A stretch of DNA of 8,344 nucleotides from Hyphomicrobiales bacterium (GTDB lineage: Bacteria > Pseudomonadota > Alphaproteobacteria > Rhizobiales > Beijerinckiaceae). Both the position numbers and the translations under genes were made by a program. Location: positions 1 to 8,344 of the forward strand of contig JANYDZ010000192.1 of assembly GCA_025363375.1 (NCBI GenBank), in the 5' to 3' direction. Positions 5,787 to 8,344 of this stretch are shown here, in pieces. The notes beneath the pieces were generated by a model. That model was not told where the DNA came from and did not search any database. It saw only the letters and a program-made list of their open reading frames with translations. The number at the start of each line of letters is the position of its first letter. Position 1 is the first letter of the stretch.

Positions 5787-6803
5787 ATGAACCTGATCGC
5801 ACGAATTTTTGCCGCGATGCCGCTCGCGCTCGCCCCGGCGTGCGCGCAAGCCCAGCAACCCGCCGATTTCTACAAGGGCAAGACCGTCAGCATCTACATC
5901 GGCTTTTCCGCCGGCGGCACTTACGATTACTTCGGGCGCCTCGTGTCGCGCCATCTCGGCAAGCACATTCCCGGCAATCCGACCGTCATCGCGCAATCCA
6001 TGCCCGGCGCCGGCAGCTTTCAATTGGCGAACTGGATGACGCGCATCGCGCCGAAGGACGGCACGGCCATCGGCATCATCTCGCAGACGGCCGCCATCGA
6101 GGAAGTGCTGAAATCGCCGGGCGTGCAATTCAAATCCGCCGACTTCAACTGGATCGGGCGCGCCACATCCAATGTCGAGATCAATCTCGTCTGGCACACG
6201 TCGAAGGCCAAAAAAATCGAGGACGCCGTCAATTTCGACATCCCGCTCGCCTCTACGGGCGTGGGCTCGCCCTCCGAAGGCTACCCCAAACTGCTGAATG
6301 GCGTGCTTGGCACGCGCTTCAAGCTCGTCGGTCCCTATCCCGGCTCCACGGACGGCCTGCTCGCCATGGAACGCGGCGAAACTGACGGCGCCTTGACTTC
6401 GTGGAACACGCTCAACACCGCGCGTCACGAATGGATCGTCGATAAAAAGATCAACGTGCTCGTGCAATACGGGCTGGAGCGCACGCCCGAAATGCCGGAT
6501 GTCCCCACCATGGTCGAGCTTGGCAGGACGCCCGATGACAAAGCCATGTTCGCGTTCTATGTGAGCGGCGGCGAGGTCGGCCGCGCTTTCATGGTCCCGC
6601 CCGGCGTGCCGGCGGACCGCGTCGCCGTGCTGCGCAAGGCGTTTGACGAAATGGTGCAAGACCCGGAGCTTCTCGCCGAAATTGAAAAGGGCAAGCTCGA
6701 CTTTCACCCCGCTTCGGGCGAGAAGCTGCAAAAGATCGTCGCCGACACCGCGGGCGTTTCGCCCGACATTGTCGCGCGCATGCAATCGTTGCTGCGGAAA
6801 TGA
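5787..6803 (+). CDS. Tripartite tricarboxylate transporter (Bug/TctC) family substrate-binding protein 2
   Basis: A 338-residue periplasmic binding protein, paralogous to the preceding gene. The signal peptide covers about residues 1-22, with likely cleavage at A-Q-A (20-22). C19 is not in a good lipobox, so lipid anchoring is unlikely. The mature chain starts PADFYKGK and carries the same hallmarks in altered form: SAGGTYD (41-47) in place of GPGGGYD, G-N-P-T-V-I (63-68), MPGAGSF (72-78) and APKDGT (88-93). The differences in the pocket loop suggest a different ligand from protein 1. The ATG is preceded by a purine-rich GGAGAGGA about 4 bases away. Spacing to protein 1 is 173 bp, with its own candidate promoter. 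No permease genes follow; glyoxalase II does. The paralogues probably arose by tandem duplication and then diverged. Confidence 0.95.
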   Translation: MNLIARIFAAMPLALAPACAQAQQPADFYKGKTVSIYIGFSAGGTYDYFGRLVSRHLGKHIPGNPTVIAQSMPGAGSFQLANWMTRIAPKDGTAIGIISQTAAIEEVLKSPGVQFKSADFNWIGRATSNVEINLVWHTSKAKKIEDAVNFDIPLASTGVGSPSEGYPKLLNGVLGTRFKLVGPYPGSTDGLLAMERGETDGALTSWNTLNTARHEWIVDKKINVLVQYGLERTPEMPDVPTMVELGRTPDDKAMFAFYVSGGEVGRAFMVPPGVPADRVAVLRKAFDEMVQDPELLAEIEKGKLDFHPASGEKLQKIVADTAGVSPDIVARMQSLLRK

Positions 6804-6818
6804 AATTTTTGAAACAGG

Positions 6819-6866
6819 TTCGGCCGACGCGCCGAATATCCGGCGCTGATCTTCCCGTCGCCGGGA
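6819..6866 (+). terminator. Two successive hairpins between binding protein 2 and glyoxalase II
   Basis: The first hairpin is TTCGGC (6819-6824) / GCCGAA (6831-6836) with a 6-base loop. The second region can fold as TCCCG-TCGC-CGGGA (6853-6866), or alternatively as CCGGCG (6840-6845) / CGCCGG (6859-6864). The 81-bp gap thus separates the transporter genes from glyoxalase II by likely terminators, although T-runs are short. Confidence 0.38.
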
Positions 6867-6884
6867 TTGCTGTAGGAGACCGTC

Positions 6885-7655
6885 ATGGCCGCGCTCGTTT
6901 ATCAGTACCCCTGCCTCTCGGATAATTTCGGCGTCCTCGTGCATGATCCCGCGACGGGCAGGACGGCGGCGATCGACGTGCCGGAAGCCGAACCCACGCT
7001 GAAAGCGTTGGCGCTGAAGGGCTGGACGCTGAGCGACATTCTCGTCACCCATCGCCACGCCGATCACGTGCAGGGCATTCCCGACGTGAAAAAGCGCTTT
7101 CCCGACGCGCGCGTGGTCGCCCCGGCGGGCGAGGCCGACCGCGTGCCGCTCGTCGATTTGAAAGTAAAGGAAGGCGATATCGTGATGGTTGGCGGCCTCG
7201 AGGCGAGGGTCGTCGAAACGCCCGGCCACACCATCGGCCATATCGTTTATTACTTCGAAGCGGACAAACTGCTTTTCGCCGGCGACACCTTGTTTTCCAT
7301 TGGCTGCGGCCGCGTCATGGAAGCGCCGATGGCCGTCATGTGGAATTCGCTGGAGAAACTGATTGCGCTGCCCGAGGACACGCAGGTCTATTGCGGCCAC
7401 GAATACACAATCGCCAACGCCAAATTCGCGCTCACCATCGAGCCGGGCAACGCGCTGCTGAAGCAGCATCTGGAAAAGGCGCAAGCCATGATCGCGGCGG
7501 GTCGGGCGACGCTGCCGACCACCATGGGGCTTGAGCTCGCCATCAATCCCTTCCTGCGCGCGCAAAGCGCCGAAGTGCAGAAGACGGTCGGCCTGGTCGG
7601 CAAATCCGCCGCCGATGTTTTTGCCGAGGTGCGCGAACGCAAGAACAGGTTCTGA
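6885..7655 (+). CDS. gloB: Hydroxyacylglutathione hydrolase (glyoxalase II)
   Basis: A 256-residue cytoplasmic metallo-beta-lactamase-fold enzyme that hydrolyses S-lactoylglutathione to lactate and glutathione, the second step of methylglyoxal detoxification. The binuclear metal site is complete: T-H-R-H-A-D-H (55-61, H56, H58, D60, H61), G-H-T (H115), A-G-D-T-L-F (D134) and G-H-E-Y-T (H172). C-G-R (141-143) and the C-terminal N-P-F-L-R (221-225) belong to the glutathione-binding part that distinguishes true glyoxalase II from other family members. The length is typical. The ATG is preceded by AGGAG about 7 bases away. The gene is convergent with phaR, with 37 bp between stop codons, and appears to be a housekeeping gene unrelated to the transporter genes on its left. 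Confidence 0.96.
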   Translation: MAALVYQYPCLSDNFGVLVHDPATGRTAAIDVPEAEPTLKALALKGWTLSDILVTHRHADHVQGIPDVKKRFPDARVVAPAGEADRVPLVDLKVKEGDIVMVGGLEARVVETPGHTIGHIVYYFEADKLLFAGDTLFSIGCGRVMEAPMAVMWNSLEKLIALPEDTQVYCGHEYTIANAKFALTIEPGNALLKQHLEKAQAMIAAGRATLPTTMGLELAINPFLRAQSAEVQKTVGLVGKSAADVFAEVRERKNRF

Positions 7656-7692
7656 GGCGACGCGCCTGTTTGTCCGCGCCGCCCGCCGGCGC
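7655..7692. terminator. Possible bidirectional terminator between gloB and phaR
   Basis: Two hairpins fill the convergent gap. AGGCG-ACG-CGCCT (7655-7667) begins on the last base of the gloB stop and is followed by GTTTGT, serving gloB weakly. GCGCC (7676-7680) / GGCGC (7688-7692) abuts the phaR stop. Neither has a long T-run. Confidence 0.38.
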
Positions 7693-8292
7693 TCAGTCCT
7701 TCTTGGCCAGCCCTTCGAGCATGCGCTGCATTTCCGCCAACTGGCGTTTCATGGCTTCGAGATCGCCGTTGCCGGCGGGCGGCGCTTGCGGCGCGGGTTT
7801 GACCTCCGTCGCCGCCGCCGGCGCCACAAATGGATTGAGAAGCCCCAGCGCCTGATTGAACATCGCCATATTGTTGCGCGCCTGCTCTTCCATCGCGGCG
7901 AAAATTTCGCCGCCGGGCATCGCCTTGACGCCCAGTGCCGCGGTCATCTGTTCGCGCATTTTCTGCTGTTCGCCGACAAATTTTTCCAGCGAGAATTGCA
8001 GATAGCTTGGCACCAGCGATTGCATGGAATCGCCGTAAAATCCGATCAGCTGGCGCAGAAAGTGGGTCGGCAGCAGCGCCTGCCCATCCTTGCCTTCCTG
8101 CTCGAAAATGATTTGCGTTAGCACGGAACGGGTAATTTCCTCGTTGGTCTTGGCGTCGAAAACCTGGAAATTCTCGCCCTTCTTGACCATCTGGGCGAGA
8201 TCCTCAAGCGTTACGTAGGTGCTTGTGCCGGTATTGTAGAGACGCCGGTTGGCGTATTTCTTGATCACAATCGGCTGTTTTTCGTTCGCCAT
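7693..8292 (-). CDS. phaR: Polyhydroxyalkanoate synthesis repressor PhaR
   Basis: A 199-residue cytoplasmic DNA-binding protein that represses phasin and its own gene and is released by binding nascent polyhydroxyalkanoate granules. The N-terminal DNA-binding domain (about 7-66) has the hallmark K-K-Y-A-N-R-R-L-Y-N-T (11-21) and T-Y-V-T-L-E-D-L (25-32). The PHB-accumulation regulatory domain follows (about 70-115), including the L-P-T-H-F-L-R and F-Y-G-D-S-M segments. The C-terminal third is an Ala/Pro-rich linker (about 153-175) ending in a short coiled-coil-like helix (177-197). The ATG at 8292 has only a weak AGG 7 bases upstream. It implies a host that stores polyhydroxyalkanoate. The next gene upstream lies outside the window. 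Confidence 0.96.
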   Translation of the reverse strand: MANEKQPIVIKKYANRRLYNTGTSTYVTLEDLAQMVKKGENFQVFDAKTNEEITRSVLTQIIFEQEGKDGQALLPTHFLRQLIGFYGDSMQSLVPSYLQFSLEKFVGEQQKMREQMTAALGVKAMPGGEIFAAMEEQARNNMAMFNQALGLLNPFVAPAAATEVKPAPQAPPAGNGDLEAMKRQLAEMQRMLEGLAKKD

Positions 8293-8308
8293 TTTGATGC
8301 CTGCTTCC

Positions 8309-8339
8309 CCCGCCGCATCCGTGCGTTTCGGACGGCGGG
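8309..8339. other. Strong hairpin upstream of phaR
   Basis: CCCGCCG (8309-8315) pairs with CGGCGGG (8333-8339), and inside it TCCG (8318-8321) pairs with CGGA (8329-8332) around a 7-base loop, leaving a two-base CA bulge. It lies 17 bases before the phaR start. It may be the terminator of a gene beyond the right edge, or a structure in the phaR leader close enough to affect its translation. Confidence 0.45.
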
Positions 8340-8344
8340 CTTAG

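Noticed and set aside
5634..7565. A 643-codon open frame on the minus strand, antisense to binding protein 2 and glyoxalase II
   Set aside because: It lies antisense to two genes with complete family motifs, its protein is Arg/His/Asp-rich without recognisable domains, and such frames are common in GC-rich DNA.
8298..8304. PhaR autoregulatory site (CTGC-N3/4-GCAG type) in the phaR leader
   Set aside because: Only a CTGC half-site is present at 8301-8304; no correctly spaced GCAG partner is seen.

Overview
The window is GC-rich DNA with long spurious open frames antisense to its genes. It most likely comes from an alphaproteobacterium, probably of the order Hyphomicrobiales. The PhaR-type polyhydroxyalkanoate regulator, the glutathione-dependent glyoxalase II and two stand-alone Bug/TctC-type binding proteins all fit that placement. 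The assignment rests on gene content and general protein character only.

Layout. Left block, minus strand (1-3304): a LysR-type regulator lies upstream of a Tat-exported flavoprotein of the fumarate-reductase/FAD_binding_2 superfamily. The flavoprotein is translationally coupled, through a GTGA overlap, to an unrecognised protein that runs off the left edge. That partial gene starts with GTG and has no stop inside the window. Centre, plus strand (3571-6803): a NodB-fold (CE4) deacetylase/cyclic-imidase-like hydrolase is followed by two tandem paralogous periplasmic TTT-family substrate-binding proteins, with no TctA or TctB membrane genes in view. Right block (6885-8292): glyoxalase II (plus) and PhaR (minus) converge tail to tail with 37 bp between them. 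These look like core-metabolism genes.

How the parts may work together (inference). The LysR gene is divergent from the hydrolase and upstream of the flavoprotein, so it could control both sides. The two binding proteins would capture a small carboxylate or amide-like solute in the periplasm, the cytoplasmic CE4-fold enzyme could open a cyclic amide or ureide, and the exported flavoprotein with its coupled partner could carry out a periplasmic oxidation or reduction. The substrate cannot be read from the sequence. The flavoprotein lacks the Asn-Arg-Leu-Gly segment that holds the dicarboxylate in true fumarate reductases.

No mobile element, CRISPR array, tRNA or rRNA is apparent. The intergenic regions hold several inverted repeats. 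The strongest are a 10-bp exact inverted repeat enclosing a second hairpin before the first binding-protein gene, and overlapping palindromes including a T-N11-A LysR-type box before the hydrolase. No gene-free stretch exceeds 300 bases. I see no clear evidence of a wholly new system. The most open item is the flavoprotein and its coupled partner.
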